Part shown: positions 10,961 through 22,600 of the stretch, in pieces
Layout: every line of letters starts with the position of its first letter
Position numbering within the stretch: the first letter of the stretch is position 1
Assembly: GCA_965644295.1 (NCBI GenBank)
Contig: CBFFRP010000426.1
Coordinates: forward strand, 62,001 to 126,000
DNA from: Paraphysomonas bandaiensis
Lineage: Eukaryota; Chrysophyceae
DNA: 64,000 nucleotides
Reading direction: 5' to 3'
Program-made: the position numbers and the translations under genes
Notes under the pieces: model-generated
The model's input: the letters and a program-made list of their open reading frames with translations, nothing else
What the model was told of the DNA's origin: nothing
The model's database searches: none

Positions 10961-12885
10961 ATAAAACAGTAACAGGCGCTCTTTTTTTCCATTATGCGGC
11001 ACTCACATCCATACTTGAAACCCTGGCAGCACATGCAATCCCTACATTCAGGATAAAACCTATCGGGATCAATCGATTGCTCAGTTTTCTCTGACACTTG
11101 GGCACTAGAGGTAGTTGACGGAACTGCATCACCAGAGCCACTGGATGTACATGCTGTGGATGATGTCTGTGTATCCGAAGTAGATCCCTTCTCAGACGAT
11201 TGGTCGGACTGAGATGTGGGTTTGTCCACCACAGGATGGGTAGATGGAGCTTGCTGGTGAGCGGGTACCCCTGAAGTGCAGCTACAGCTAGTCACTCCTC
11301 CCACACAGCATTTACAGCCATGTTTGTAGCCATTGCAACATGTACAGTCTCGGCAGCAGTCACATCCATACTTGAAACCCTGGCAGCATATGCAATCCCT
11401 ACATTCAGGATAAAACCTATCGGGATCAATCGATTGCTCAGTTTTCTCTGACACTTGGGCACTAGAGGTAGTTGACGGAACTGCATCACCAGAGCCACTG
11501 GATGTACATGCTGTGGATGATGTCTGTGTATCCGAAGTAGATCCCTTCTTAGACGATTGGTCGGACTGAGATGTGGGTTTGTCCACCACAGGATGGGTAG
11601 ATGGAGCTTGCTGGTGAGCGGGTACCCCTGAAGTGCAGCTACAGCTAGTCACTCCTCCCACACAGCATTTACAGCCATGTTTGTAGCCATTGCAACATGT
11701 ACAGTCTCGGCAGCAGTCACATCCATACTTGAAACCCTGGCAGCATATGCAATCCCTACATTCAGGATAAAACCTATCGGGATCAATCGATTGCTCAGTT
11801 TTCTCTGACACTTGGGCACTAGAGGTAGTTGACGGAACTGCATCACCAGAGCCACTGGATGTACATGCTGTGGATGATGTCTGTGTATCCGAAGTAGATC
11901 CCTTCTTAGACGATTGGTCGGACTGAGATGTGGGTTTGTCCACCACAGGATGGGTAGATGGAGCTTGCTGGTGAGCGGGTACCCCTGAAGTGCAGCTACA
12001 GCTAGTCACTCCTCCCACACAGCATTTACAGCCATGTTTGTAGCCATTGCAACATGTACAGTCTCGGCAGCAGTCACATCCATACTTGAAACCCTGGCAG
12101 CACATGCAATCCCTACATTCAGGATAAAACCTATCGGGATCAATCGATTGCTCAGTTTTCTCTGACACTTGGGCACTAGAGGTAGTTGACGGAACTGCAT
12201 CACCAGAGCCACTGGATGTACATGCTGTGGATGATGTCTGTGTATCCGAAGTAGATCCCTTCTCAGACGATTGGTCGGACTGAGATGTGGGTTTGTCCAC
12301 CACAGGATGGGTAGATGGAGCTTGCTGGTGAGCGGGTACCCCTGAAGTGCAGCTACAGCTAGTCACTCCTCCCACACAGCATTTACAGCCATGTTTGTAG
12401 CCATTGCAACATGTACAGTCTCGGCACTCAGGAATCCAGAGCTCGGGTGCATATGCCGACAAAACGCCATTGTCAGATGGCAAAGCTCCTGTTGAAGGGG
12501 GTCTTAGATCTGAATGTTCATGATATTCCTCATATTCCTCATATTCCTCATTGTTATCCTGATGTAGTTCGTCAAGTGCCTATATCATACTCATATCTCA
12601 TATGTGACGGTGCAGTAGTCAAGAACACACCTTATCGATCTCATCTAAATTAGCATAATCTGTTTCATCAAGCTGATCATATCCTTCATCATAGTACTCA
12701 TATCCACCTCCGTACATAGCATGATATTGTTCTGGGGTCATATACACTGGCTGACCACACTTATCACACGTCTGCTGATAGGGACTATAGTTGTAACCGC
12801 CCTGGGCGTCATACATACCATATCCATACTCATATTGATTGGGGAAATATCCTCGACCTTGATTGTTGTAATTTCTCCCACTCAT
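10936..12885 (-). CDS. Cys-rich repeat protein, copy B, expanded (2 exons)
   Basis: Exon 1 is 12631-12885 and exon 2 is 10936-12579. The 51-nt intron (12580-12630) sits at the same place as in copy A. The protein is 632 aa. After the Tyr/Gly-rich N-terminus come four tandem units of 119 aa (357 bp), each made of paired Cys clusters (ECRDCMCCQGFKYGCDCC then RDCTCCNGYKHGCKCC) and a Ser/Thr/Gln linker (PAHQQAPSTHPVVDKP). Units are almost identical at DNA level, as expected for recent unequal exchange. The last residues (ADNNNYY) differ from copy A because the reading frame runs into an AT-rich repeat. Metal binding is plausible from the Cys pattern but unproven. Confidence 0.8.
11000..12430 (-). 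repeat. Four 357-bp tandem units in the Cys-rich gene
   Basis: The same sequence returns every 357 bases (for example the CACTCCTCCCACACAGCATT word at about 11293, 11650, 12007 and 12364). Only a few positions differ between units, such as Glu/Lys in the SSEKGST/SSKKGST word. Confidence 0.93.
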
Positions 12886-13268
12886 ATTGCTGTATTAAGA
12901 GATAAATGTATCAATGTACCATGAGAATTACTGCCTATAATCCTCCACATAAGGCAGAACATACACAGCACACCGTAACATACATGAGGACGTAAATGCT
13001 ATATGTGCAGTTCTGGAGTACTGGAGCAGGTGTTCATTCATAATGTCCAGAAAAATCAACAACTTTCTCAATTTTCAGTTTTTACTCTACCATTACGATT
13101 GAAGATACGGATTTCCATCTGCACAAAGGATGCTGTTTTTTTGTCATATCAAATGGTAGTGTCATATATGTATATGTATGGATGTATGTATGTATGTATA
13201 TGTATGTATGTAACATCACCTACACAAAGGCGCATATGAACTTTACATGCATGCATGTGTCAAGGAAA
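12886..13268. other. Upstream block of copy B, with short TATG tract
   Basis: Homologous to 4964-5268 plus 7587-7640. The tract between them, 2.3 kb long in copy A, is here only about 13166-13211 (roughly 45 bp of TATG/TATA words). It may hold promoter elements for the Cys-rich gene (leftward) and V-ATPase D (rightward). Confidence 0.7.
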
Positions 13269-13343
13269 TTTAGTTCCACACAGTGTCAATTGAATATCAC
13301 TTACAAATATATAGAGTTAAATAAGTGCTAATATCTTTTCAAT

Positions 13344-14193
13344 ATGTCAGAGGTAACTACATGATAATTTAATACGTGATGTGCTTATAATCCCTCAGGT
13401 TCCGCCTACACGTATGAACTTAACCACTTACAAGGCAAAGAGAGTTGCCGCAAAGAAGGGTTATGACCTTCTTAAGAGAAAAGCAGATGCCTTAAAGGTA
13501 TATACTGATAATCTCTATTCATATTATGATAGTATATGACAGGTCCGGTTTCGTGATATTATGAAAGCCATATATGCCTTGAAAGTTGGCATGGCTGACC
13601 AGTCTTCAGCTGCGTTTTTCAGTCTAACACAGGCTGAATATGCGGCTGGAAGCTTTAGGAGTAAGGTGCTAGAAAATCAAATGAGTGCATGTATCCGAGT
13701 ATCGTCGAGAACGGACAACGTTGCTGGCGTTAAGCTCCCTGTATTTTCCTCATACGAACTGAAAAAAGAATCCCAAGAAAATTTGGGACTTGCAGGTGGC
13801 GGGCGTCAAATTAACAATTGCAAAGAGAAGTTCACGGAATACTTGGAAGTTCTCATTAAACTTGCATCTCTGCAGACATCATTTATTACCATGGACGAAG
13901 CGTTGAAGGTTACAAACAGAAGGGTAAATGCATTGGAAAACGTCACTATTCCAAAGATCGATGCTGTGCTGAGCTATATAACCAAGGAACTGGACGAGCT
14001 CGAGAGAGAGGACTTTACCCGTCTCAAGAAAGTTCAAGGTAAGAAAGAAGAGAAGAAGAAGCTCGAAGAGCTTGAAAAAGCCACTCGTATGGCCTCAATC
14101 GAGGAGAATTCTGCGGGAGAGACTGCGAGTGGGTCAACGAATGTAATGTCCGGATTCGATGCTGCAGATGACGAGGATGTTGTCTTCAAATAA
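13344..14193 (+). CDS. V-type ATPase subunit D
   Basis: Exons are 13344-13352 (only Met-Ser-Glu), 13399-13497 and 13543-14193, with introns of 46 and 45 nt; total 252 aa, the usual length for the family. Subunit D forms the central rotor shaft of the V1 sector and couples ATP hydrolysis to proton pumping across vacuolar membranes. Family features seen are [13 protein letters not shown] near the start, the long coiled-coil helices, [37 protein letters not shown], and the acidic C-terminus ending DEDVVFK. The nine-base first exon is the least certain part; the acceptor at 13398 and the downstream frame are clear. Confidence 0.93.
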
Positions 14194-15321
14194 AGCACTT
14201 CTCAATTGGAGTAATACCCCGGCATGCGTTGTTAGTTTTATCTGATATTAAGCGCCGGGATCGGCAGTATTTATCCCTATATCTAACAATGAATGAAGTA
14301 GACTGGTTTCAGTTGCATTTGGACATGTGATTCAGACAAGCACTTTTTATGTCAGCTGATCTAATAATTAGCGCTATTTTCTTTTACTTTGAAGCGCAGT
14401 GATTTCTATTTCAGATTAAGTCGTAGAGTTATTATTAGTGTGAGCATCGGTAGGCCATATGAGCTAGTAACGATTCTGTGACTCACCGATGATATTGTTT
14501 GTACTGTACAACATCGCAATTAAAATTGACTACAACCTGCGTCAATTAATTAATACGCAGCCCTGTTAGCTATATGCGTGTGTGTATCGGAACTAATGCA
14601 GTAAAACAATTTAAGTAACTAGTGCATAAATCTTAAAAATTTAATAATATATAGTATATCTATATATCTCGATTCTCGATTTACTACTATTTAGCGCTAC
14701 GAAAGCTTCTTGTGTATCACCGCCCAGATGCTTGATTTCAGTAGGCAGCCCAATACCCCGGTTACCCTTGAGGTGGGCCCAAATCGGTATCTTTTGGATG
14801 AGATTGTAGTTCAGACGTTCAGACGGCTATTAATTGGCAATAATTGGGTGCATGATTAATAATTGCAATTATTATTGTTAGACATCTGTTACCAAATAAT
14901 TGTTACGCAAGCCTGGGGCCCATTCCCGGATGCCTGTGAATTCGTCAAGCGTCCAGGCCCAAAGACGTCATTAGCGTCACTTGTACCACACAAGCATTTG
15001 GCTATGAGTGCTTATACCCACCGCTTATGATTATGATTAATAACGAATATACGCACTCCATTTATACCTTGCCAATGTCAAACTGACAGTGTTTCTTTAT
15101 CAAATTATTCTATTATTATTACAAGGGTAGAAGAAAAACGAACTGCTGTGAAATAAAAGTAACACTACTTGATCGTAATAAGCATAAACAACGGTCAAAC
15201 GATATCCTGTGAAAAATAGGAAATATATAGTATATATTCACCAATTTTTCTAATCGATGCATGGAACATATACAGGAGCTCCAGAAAATGCAGGAGCTAA
15301 TACAAGCCGTCGATACAAACA
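14194..15321. other. Intergenic with hAT-type repeat remnants
   Basis: No gene. At 14521-14566 lies the end of an element matching the left terminus of the hAT element at 41618 (read on the other strand it starts CAGGGCTGCGTATTAATTAA). The AT-rich 14826-14890 resembles 10877-10960. The leftward frame 15119-15400 is a continuation of the inverted-repeat arm, not a clear gene. Confidence 0.5.
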
Positions 15322-15958
15322 TCGGCACTAAAAAGTTATTGTCTACATTATGCATATCCATTATCTCGTACACAAAAGTTGAAAAAACATTTGCCAGCAT
15401 CTCTGGCGAAAAGGTTGTGGGAACCGGTGCATGGAACTTCTACAAGAGCTCCAGTAATTAGGTTGCATATACCTCCATATTAGAAATTCTGTGAATATCA
15501 TTTAACGCCTGTTCACACATAGAGGGGTACATTAGAACTATAACTGTAGCCTCCCTGGTGTATACAAGACGATTTCCGTGCAGTGAGTACCCAAGAGATG
15601 CCTCACGCACGACTCCATATAGACTAAACAGATCCACCACATCTGGCAGAGTAAACTCTAAAGGGAGGTTCTTAATATAAAAAGTAATGTTAATCTGTTC
15701 GGTTGAAGTTCTGTTGAATCTTTCCGGCATGTCGAATAGTTTTAATTATATCCAAGAACGAAGTAGTTATCGTTCACCTGTTCATAAAATAATACTAGTA
15801 GAAATATAAATATGTTCTATATAATTGTCGTTGAATCGGAGATGCTTCACACCCCTCAGTCTCTTCTCACTGTTCCACTTGAGACAACTACTGCTCCTGT
15901 GTCATTAAACTCCACATTACATTTATCAATAGCAGGGCTCTATCGTGTCTCTTCTTTC
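15322..15958 (-). repeat. Left arm of inverted duplication
   Basis: Near-perfect reverse complement of 16372-17005, separated from it by about 410 bp of unrelated sequence. It contains a full copy of the RRM-like frame plus its downstream tail, which is more decayed here than in the right arm. Confidence 0.9.
15458..15730 (-). pseudogene. RRM-like gene copy, left arm
   Basis: A 90-codon frame that differs from the right-arm copy at only two residues (Val/Ala in LPDVVDLF; Ala/Thr near the end). The RRM-like core is the same. The downstream tail (15322-15457) has indels relative to the right arm, so this copy looks like the decaying one, though the 90-aa frame itself is intact. Confidence 0.5.
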
Positions 15959-16371
15959 CATATAGTTTCGATATAATGACATTACCCTAATCGACCTTGT
16001 GGTCTACCTGGTGCAGTTGGTATCCAGTGTGCCCTTCCAATCCCATGACTATCAAACTGGCAGTTTGAATTTTCCAGTTTTACAACACATTTTATAAGGA
16101 AAAGTTATAAATCAGGGGTTTCCAGGGCAGAATTTCTGGAAAAATCATAGACCGAGAACAAAGGCATGGATCCTAATGGGATATATGGGAGAACAAGGGG
16201 CTAAAGGGATATGAACTGCACCACGTCTATAACTTACAGACAGGATCATTCCCAGACAGACACATGCATTCATGTCACTCAACTCACACATATCTCTATT
16301 CCACATATTTGAGTTGTATGACTTATATAACTCCATACAGTTATTTATATTTCATGATTCACTAAACCATA

Positions 16372-17005
16372 TAGAAGAGACAAGCCCTGCTATTGATAAA
16401 TGTAATGTGGAGTTTAATGACACAGGAGCAGTAGTTGTCTCAAGTGGAACAGTGAGAAGAGACTGAGGGGTGTGAAGCATCTCCGATTCAACGACAATTA
16501 TATAGAACATATTTATATTTCTACTAGTATTATTTTATGAACAGGTGAACGATAACTACTTCGTTCTTGGATATAATTAAAGCTATTCGACATGCCGGAA
16601 AGATTCAACAGAACTTCAACCGAACAGATTAACATTACTTTTTATATTAAGAACCTCCCTTTAGAGTTTACTCTGCCAGATGTGGCGGATCTGTTTAGTC
16701 TATATGGAGTCGTGCGTGAGGCATCTCTTGGGTACTCACTGCACGGAAATCGCCTTGTATACACCAGGGAGGCTACAGTTATAGTTCTAATGTACCCCTC
16801 TATGTGTGAACAGGCGTTAAATGATATTCACAGAATTTCTAATATGGAGGTATATACAACATAATTACTGGAGCTCTTGTAGAAGTTCCATGCACCGGTT
16901 CCCACAACCTTTTCGCCAGATCTGCTGGCAAAATGTTTTTTATTTTTACGTTTAGATACATGGATATTCATAATGTAGACAATAACTATTTAGCAATAGT
17001 AGCTT
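16372..17005 (+). repeat. Right arm of inverted duplication
   Basis: Mirror of 15322-15958. The inner edge is near the AGCCCTGCTATTGATAAATG word and the outer edge near AATGTAGACAATAACTATTT. Confidence 0.9.
16592..16864 (+). CDS. RRM-like RNA-binding protein, short
   Basis: 90 aa. ITFYIKNLPLEFTLPDVADL fits the RNP2 strand and first helix of an RRM, followed by LFSLYGVVREASLG; REATVIVLMYP sits where RNP1 would be but lacks the usual aromatic residues, and a second helix follows (CEQALNDIHR). About half of a normal splicing factor is absent. Downstream, 16870-17015 translates in one frame to SAGKMFFIFTFRYMDIHNVD, like the last exon of the B9 gene at 27739. A short intron after ATGGAG (near 16851) might join the two, but none of the possible acceptors keeps that frame, so I annotate only the first frame. 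Confidence 0.5.
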   Translation: MPERFNRTSTEQINITFYIKNLPLEFTLPDVADLFSLYGVVREASLGYSLHGNRLVYTREATVIVLMYPSMCEQALNDIHRISNMEVYTT

Positions 17006-17015
17006 GTGGCAATGA
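16870..17015 (+). pseudogene. B9D2-like last-exon fragment
   Basis: FRYMDIHNVDNN parallels TRYMDKHNVDSN at the end of the B9D2-like protein encoded at 27739-29069, with recognisable DNA identity over about 80 bases. It is either a captured exon or the tail of a fused gene. Confidence 0.45.
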
Positions 17016-17122
17016 GTAGTAATGAAATAAATATATCAGTACGGTCTGGATTTAGCTTTTCTTTATTAGTGAACAGTTTCATGATAAATATTTTATGAAC
17101 ATTTGTCCGTAGTAGATAATAT

Positions 17123-17309
17123 CAGGGCTAGGGAATTATCATGTTAGTGTACTATGTTTAGCACTCACAACATTTCGAAGTCTCTTATGCAACGTGTTTG
17201 CTGCTTTCATTAATTTTCTTGAAGAGCACTCGAGCAGTGACTTCTGGTACTAGTTTTTCAGGGCTGCGTATCAATTAACTGACACTTAATTCAAGCTAGC
17301 TCAGAAAAA
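17123..17309 (+). other. Two isolated hAT-type terminal sequences
   Basis: CAGGGCTAGGGAATTATCA at 17123 matches the terminus of the element at 40350; CAGGGCTGCGTATCAATTAA at 17259 matches the terminus of the element at 41618. No matching opposite end was found to the right, so these are probably remnants at the edge of the satellite. Confidence 0.5.
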
Positions 17310-20300
17310 GTACCTATAGGTAGGTACCTATAGGAGATCTATAGGTACTTTATTAATTAAATCTCCTGGTACCTATTAAAAACTTGTCTAGTACCTATAG
17401 GTACATTTTAGCTCAATAGGTAGCACATATACCAGCTTCAGATAGGACAACCTATAGGTGGGTCCTATTTCTTGGTACCTAATAATCGAATTAAGAACCC
17501 CTATTAGGCACTACCTTTTTGACTTATAAGTACTAAGCAAGTTCCTAATAGTGACCTATAGGTACAAACAAGTTCCTAATACGGACCTATAGGTACGACC
17601 TATACGTGTCCTATAGGTACTAAAAGAGTTCCTCGTAGGTACTTATCGGTACCTATAGGTACTACCTATTCTTGACATTGCTACCTATAGGTAGTAGTAC
17701 CTATAGGTGGCAAGACCAGCTATAGATGGGTCCTATTTCTTGGTACCTAATAATTGAATTAGGAACCCCTATTAGGTATTTATTTTGACCTATAGGTACT
17801 ACCTAGATAGCTAACATGTACCTATAGGTAGTAGTACCTATAGGTGGCAAGACCAGCTATAGGTGGATCCTATTTATTGGTACCTAATAATCGTATTAGG
17901 AACCCCTATTAGGTATTTATTTTGACCTATAGGTACTACCTAGATAGCTAACATGTACCTATAGGTAGTAGTACCTATAGGTGGCAAGACCAGCTATAGG
18001 TGGATCCTATTTATTGGTACCTAATAATCGTATTAGGAACCCCTATTAGGTATTAATTTTGACCTATAGGTACTACCTAGATAGCTAACATGTACCTATA
18101 GGTAGTAGTACCTATAGGTGGCAAGACCAGCTATAGGTGGATCCTATTTATTGGTACCTAATAATTGAATTAGGACCCCTATTAGGTATTAATTTTGACC
18201 TATAGGTACTACCTAGATAGCTAACATGTACCTATAGGTAGTAGTACCTATAGGTGGCAAGACCAGCTATAGGTGGATCCTATTTATTGGTACCTAATAA
18301 TTGAATTAGGACCCCTATTAGGTATTAATTTTGACCTATAGGTACTACCTAGATAGCTAACATGTACCTATAGGTAGTAGTACCTATAGGTGGCAAGACC
18401 AGCTATAGGTGGATCCTATTTATTGGTACCTAATAATCGTATTAGGAACCCCTATTAGGTATTAATTTTGACCTATAGGTACTACCTAGATAGCTAACAT
18501 GTACCTATAGGTAGTAGTACCTATAGGTGGCAAGACCAGCTATAGGTGGATCCTATTTATTGGTACCTAATAATTGAATTAGGAACCCCTATTAGGTATT
18601 TATTTTGACCTATAGGTACTACCTAGATAGCTAACATGTACCTATAGGTAGTAGTACCTATAGGTGGCAAGACCAGCTATAGGTGGATCCTATTTATTGG
18701 TACCTAATAATCGTATTAGGAACCCCTATTAGGTATTAATTTTGACCTATAGGTACTACCTAGATAGCTAACATGTACCTATAGGTAGTAGTACCTATAG
18801 GTGGCAAGACCAGCTATAGGTGGATCCTATTTATTGGTACCTAATAATTGAATTAGGACCCCTATTAGGTATTAATTTTGACCTATAGGTACTACCTAGA
18901 TAGCTAACATGTACCTATAGGTAGTAGTACCTATAGGTGGCAAGACCAGCTATAGGTGGATCCTATTTATTGGTACCTAATAATCGTATTAGGAACCCCT
19001 ATTAGGTATTAATTTTGACCTATAGGTACTACCTAGATTAATAGCTAACATGTACCTATAGGTAGTAGTACCTATAGGTGGCAAGACCAGCTATAGGTGG
19101 ATCCTATTTATTGGTACCTAATAATTGAATTAGGACCCCTATTAGGTATTAATTTTGACCTATAGGTACTACCTAGATAGCTAACATGTACCTATAGGTA
19201 GTAGTACCTATAGGTGGCAAGACCAGCTATAGGTGGGTCCTATTTCTTGGTACCTAATAATCGAATTAAGAACCCCTATTAGGCACTACCTTTTTGACTT
19301 ATAAGTACTAAGCAAGTTCCTAATAGTGACCTATAGGTACAAACAAGTTCCTAATACGGACCTATAGGTACGACCTATACGTGTCCTATAGGTACTAAAA
19401 GAGTTCCTCGTAGGTACTTATCGGTACCTATAGGTACTACCTATTCTTGACATTGCTACCTATAGGTAGTAGTACCTATAGGTGGCAAGACCAGCTATAG
19501 ATGGATCCTATTTCTTGGTACCTAATAATTGAATTAGGAACCCCTATTAGGTATTTATTTTGACCTATAGGTACTACCTAGATAGCTAACATGTACCTAT
19601 AGGTAGTAGTACCTATAGGTGGCAAGACCAGCTATAGGTGGATCCTATTTATTGGTACCTAATAATCGTATTAGGAACCCCTATTAGGTATTAATTTTGA
19701 CCTATAGGTACTACCTAGATAGCTAACATGTACCTATAGGTAGTAGTACCTATAGGTGGCAAGACCAGCTATAGGTGGATCCTATTTATTGGTACCTAAT
19801 AATTGAATTAGGACCCCTATTAGGTATTAATTTTGACCTATAGGTACTACCTAGATAGCTAACATGTACCTATAGGTAGTAGTACCTATAGGTGGCAAGA
19901 CCAGCTATAGGTGGATCCTATTTATTGGTACCTAATAATCGTATTAGGAACCCCTATTAGGTATTAATTTTGACCTATAGGTACTACCTAGATAGCTAAC
20001 ATGTACCTATAGGTAGTAGTACCTATAGGTGGCAAGACCAGCTATAGGTGGATCCTATTTATTGGTACCTAATAATTGAATTAGGACCCCTATTAGGTAT
20101 TAATTTTGACCTATAGGTACTACCTAGATAGCTAACATGTACCTATAGGTAGTAGTACCTATAGGTGGCAAGACCAGCTATAGGTGGATCCTATTTATTG
20201 GTACCTAATAATCGTATTAGGAACCCCTATTAGGTATTAATTTTGACCTATAGGTACTACCTAGATAGCTAACATGTACCTATAGGTAGTAGTACCTATA

Positions 20301-21258
20301 GGTGGCAAGACCAGCTATAGGTGGATCCTATTTATTGGTACCTAATAATTGAATTAGGAACCCCTATTAGGTATTTATTTTGACCTATAGGTACTACCTA
20401 GATAGCTAACATGTACCTATAGGTAGTAGTACCTATAGGTGGCAAGACCAGCTATAGGTGGATCCTATTTATTGGTACCTAATAATCGTATTAGGAACCC
20501 CTATTAGGTATTAATTTTGACCTATAGGTACTACCTAGATAGCTAACATGTACCTATAGGTAGTAGTACCTATAGGTGGCAAGACCAGCTATAGGTGGAT
20601 CCTATTTATTGGTACCTAATAATTGAATTAGGACCCCTATTAGGTATTAATTTTGACCTATAGGTACTACCTAGATAGCTAACATGTACCTATAGGTAGT
20701 AGTACCTATAGGTGGCAAGACCAGCTATAGGTGGATCCTATTTATTGGTACCTAATAATCGTATTAGGAACCCCTATTAGGTATTAATTTTGACCTATAG
20801 GTACTACCTAGATAGCTAACATGTACCTATAGGTAGTAGTACCTATAGGTGGCAAGACCAGCTATAGGTGGATCCTATTTATTGGTACCTAATAATTGAA
20901 TTAGGACCCCTATTAGGTATTAATTTTGACCTATAGGTACTACCTAGATAGCTAACATGTACCTATAGGTAGTAGTACCTATAGGTGGCAAGACCAGCTA
21001 TAGGTGGATCCTATTTATTGGTACCTAATAATTGAATTAGGAACCCCTATTAGGTATTTATTTTGACCTATAGGTACTACCTAGATAGCTAACATGTACC
21101 TATAGGTAGTAGTACCTATAGGTGGCAAGACCAGCTATAGGTGGATCCTATTTATTGGTACCTAATAATCGTATTAGGAACCCCTATTAGGTATTAATTT
21201 TGACCTATAGGTACTACCTAGATAGCTAACATGTACCTATAGGTGTAGTACTTATAGG
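17310..21258. repeat. Palindrome-rich satellite, about 137-bp monomers in higher-order blocks
   Basis: About 3.9 kb. Monomers repeat every 136-137 bp (the word CAGCTATAGG occurs at 17854, 17991, 18128, 18264, 18400, 18537 and so on). Each contains several copies of the perfect 10-bp palindrome ACCTATAGGT, plus GGTACC and GGATCC sites. Three monomer variants alternate (AATCGTATTAGGAACC, AATTGAATTAGGAACC, AATTGAATTAGGACCC). A divergent spacer of about 230 bp appears at about 17461 and again at 19236, 1775 bp apart, giving a higher-order unit of about 13 monomers. No coding frame. Confidence 0.95.
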
Positions 21259-21262
21259 TGGC

Positions 21263-21535
21263 TGCCCCATTCTGAGCGCGTACTTAGGTAGAGCCGGGTG
21301 GGTACCTAACTAATACTTGATTTAAGTCCCATACGTTATTTGCTAGCTACCTACTGAACCCAACTAGCTACATCATTATCACACGGTATTCAGCGCTGAA
21401 TATGCAGTGAGACCCCGAGTGGGGAACTGCTGAACTGAGCAATGTGTACATAGATAGAAGTGTGCGGTCGCAACACTCAGCAGCACCCACTAGGGGGCCA
21501 CACGCAGTGATTAGTTACGCTGTCAGTATGGGGCA
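21263..21535. mobile_element. 273-bp TIR element, copy 1
   Basis: It starts TGCCCCATTCTGA and ends with the reverse complement of TGCCCCATACTGA, giving a perfect 8-bp terminal repeat extending imperfectly to about 25 bp. The centre holds a 16-bp palindrome (TATTCAGCGCTGAATA). It is nearly identical to 25153-25436. It sits directly at the right edge of the satellite. No target duplication is obvious and it has no coding capacity. Confidence 0.8.
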
Positions 21536-22600
21536 TATGCTGCCAAAGCGAATCGTATAAAGTATATCGAATTGTTGTGTTGTTGTGCAGTAGTTGCTTG
21601 GTAATCTAAGGGTACAATACTCAGTGAAGCTAGGCCGTTGCTGCATTCTACTTTCTTATTGTTTTCTTTCCGGTTTTGGGGTAAGCTACAAAAACTGTTG
21701 CATATATATGCTAAATTAGAGACATGGAATAGAGTGTTTCAATAAGAAGCTAAGCTCAGAACGCATCACATAACTTTTTAGAATGTACGACAATGCATTG
21801 TGTATACGCACTCACTTGATATAATCGGAACACGTGCGCTAACCATGCGCGCGCGTAGGTTTCACGGTGCATTCCTCTAGGTCATAGCAAGACAGGGCAG
21901 GATAGTACAGCTACAGTTTCCCTAAATCGAATAGGAAGAGATGCTGTCATATGAATTTATGCAGTATATCTGGTTCATAGTACTTAAGTGTGTATATAAT
22001 AATTGGACTTACTAATATCGATAAGCAAGCTCAATTTTGATATTTGTATTCAGTATTCATTGGGGACGGAAAAATATATAATACAGGTATATAACTCATC
22101 AATCATCAATGAAGTTCCAAAACTAGCTACGACAATATATATACGCGCCGACTCTGCTTCAGGATTACGGCTAGGGGCTAGGACGTGCGCGTTTCCAAAC
22201 CGCCATTTGTTCCTAGCCAGCTACCTAAGCAAAAACAATGCGAAGAAGCAAGAGAGAGCAAAACCAAGCGGCAACTTATTTTCTTTCAAGCAATCATTGC
22301 TTACCTTTTAAATCATAAATGTAAACGGATGAACGGATAAACCAAAACCAAGCATTGCGGTTGGATCTCACGGCCGAGCTAGAGATTCTAAGCTGCGCTA
22401 TGTATCTAACTGTCCTCTTCCAGGAGGAATCAACACATACAGCACCGCCTACTTGCAAGGTCGCTCGTCGTACGCTCTCGTACGTTGCTTGTTGCTTGCA
22501 TGAACGCATGAATCTCCTGTTACAATTTATAATAGACTATCGATTATGACTTGTGTGACAATACTATATACTAGTCAGATTTACGACTTTGTTAATTTAA
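21536..22600. other. No recognisable gene
   Basis: The frames at 22003-22311 (+) and 22294-22509 (-) overlap each other on opposite strands and show no domain. I see no RNA gene here. Confidence 0.45.

Noticed and set aside
11292-12212. Three identical 68-aa frames spaced 357 bp apart
   Set aside because: They are a second reading frame through the tandem units of the Cys-rich gene.
17310-21258. Regular repeats with short palindromes, considered as a CRISPR array
   Set aside because: The whole 137-bp unit is conserved with no unique spacers, and the setting is a eukaryotic genome.
22003-22549. Overlapping frames on both strands (102, 71 and 64 aa)
   Set aside because: They overlap antisense, have no domain or splice support, and composition is not convincing.
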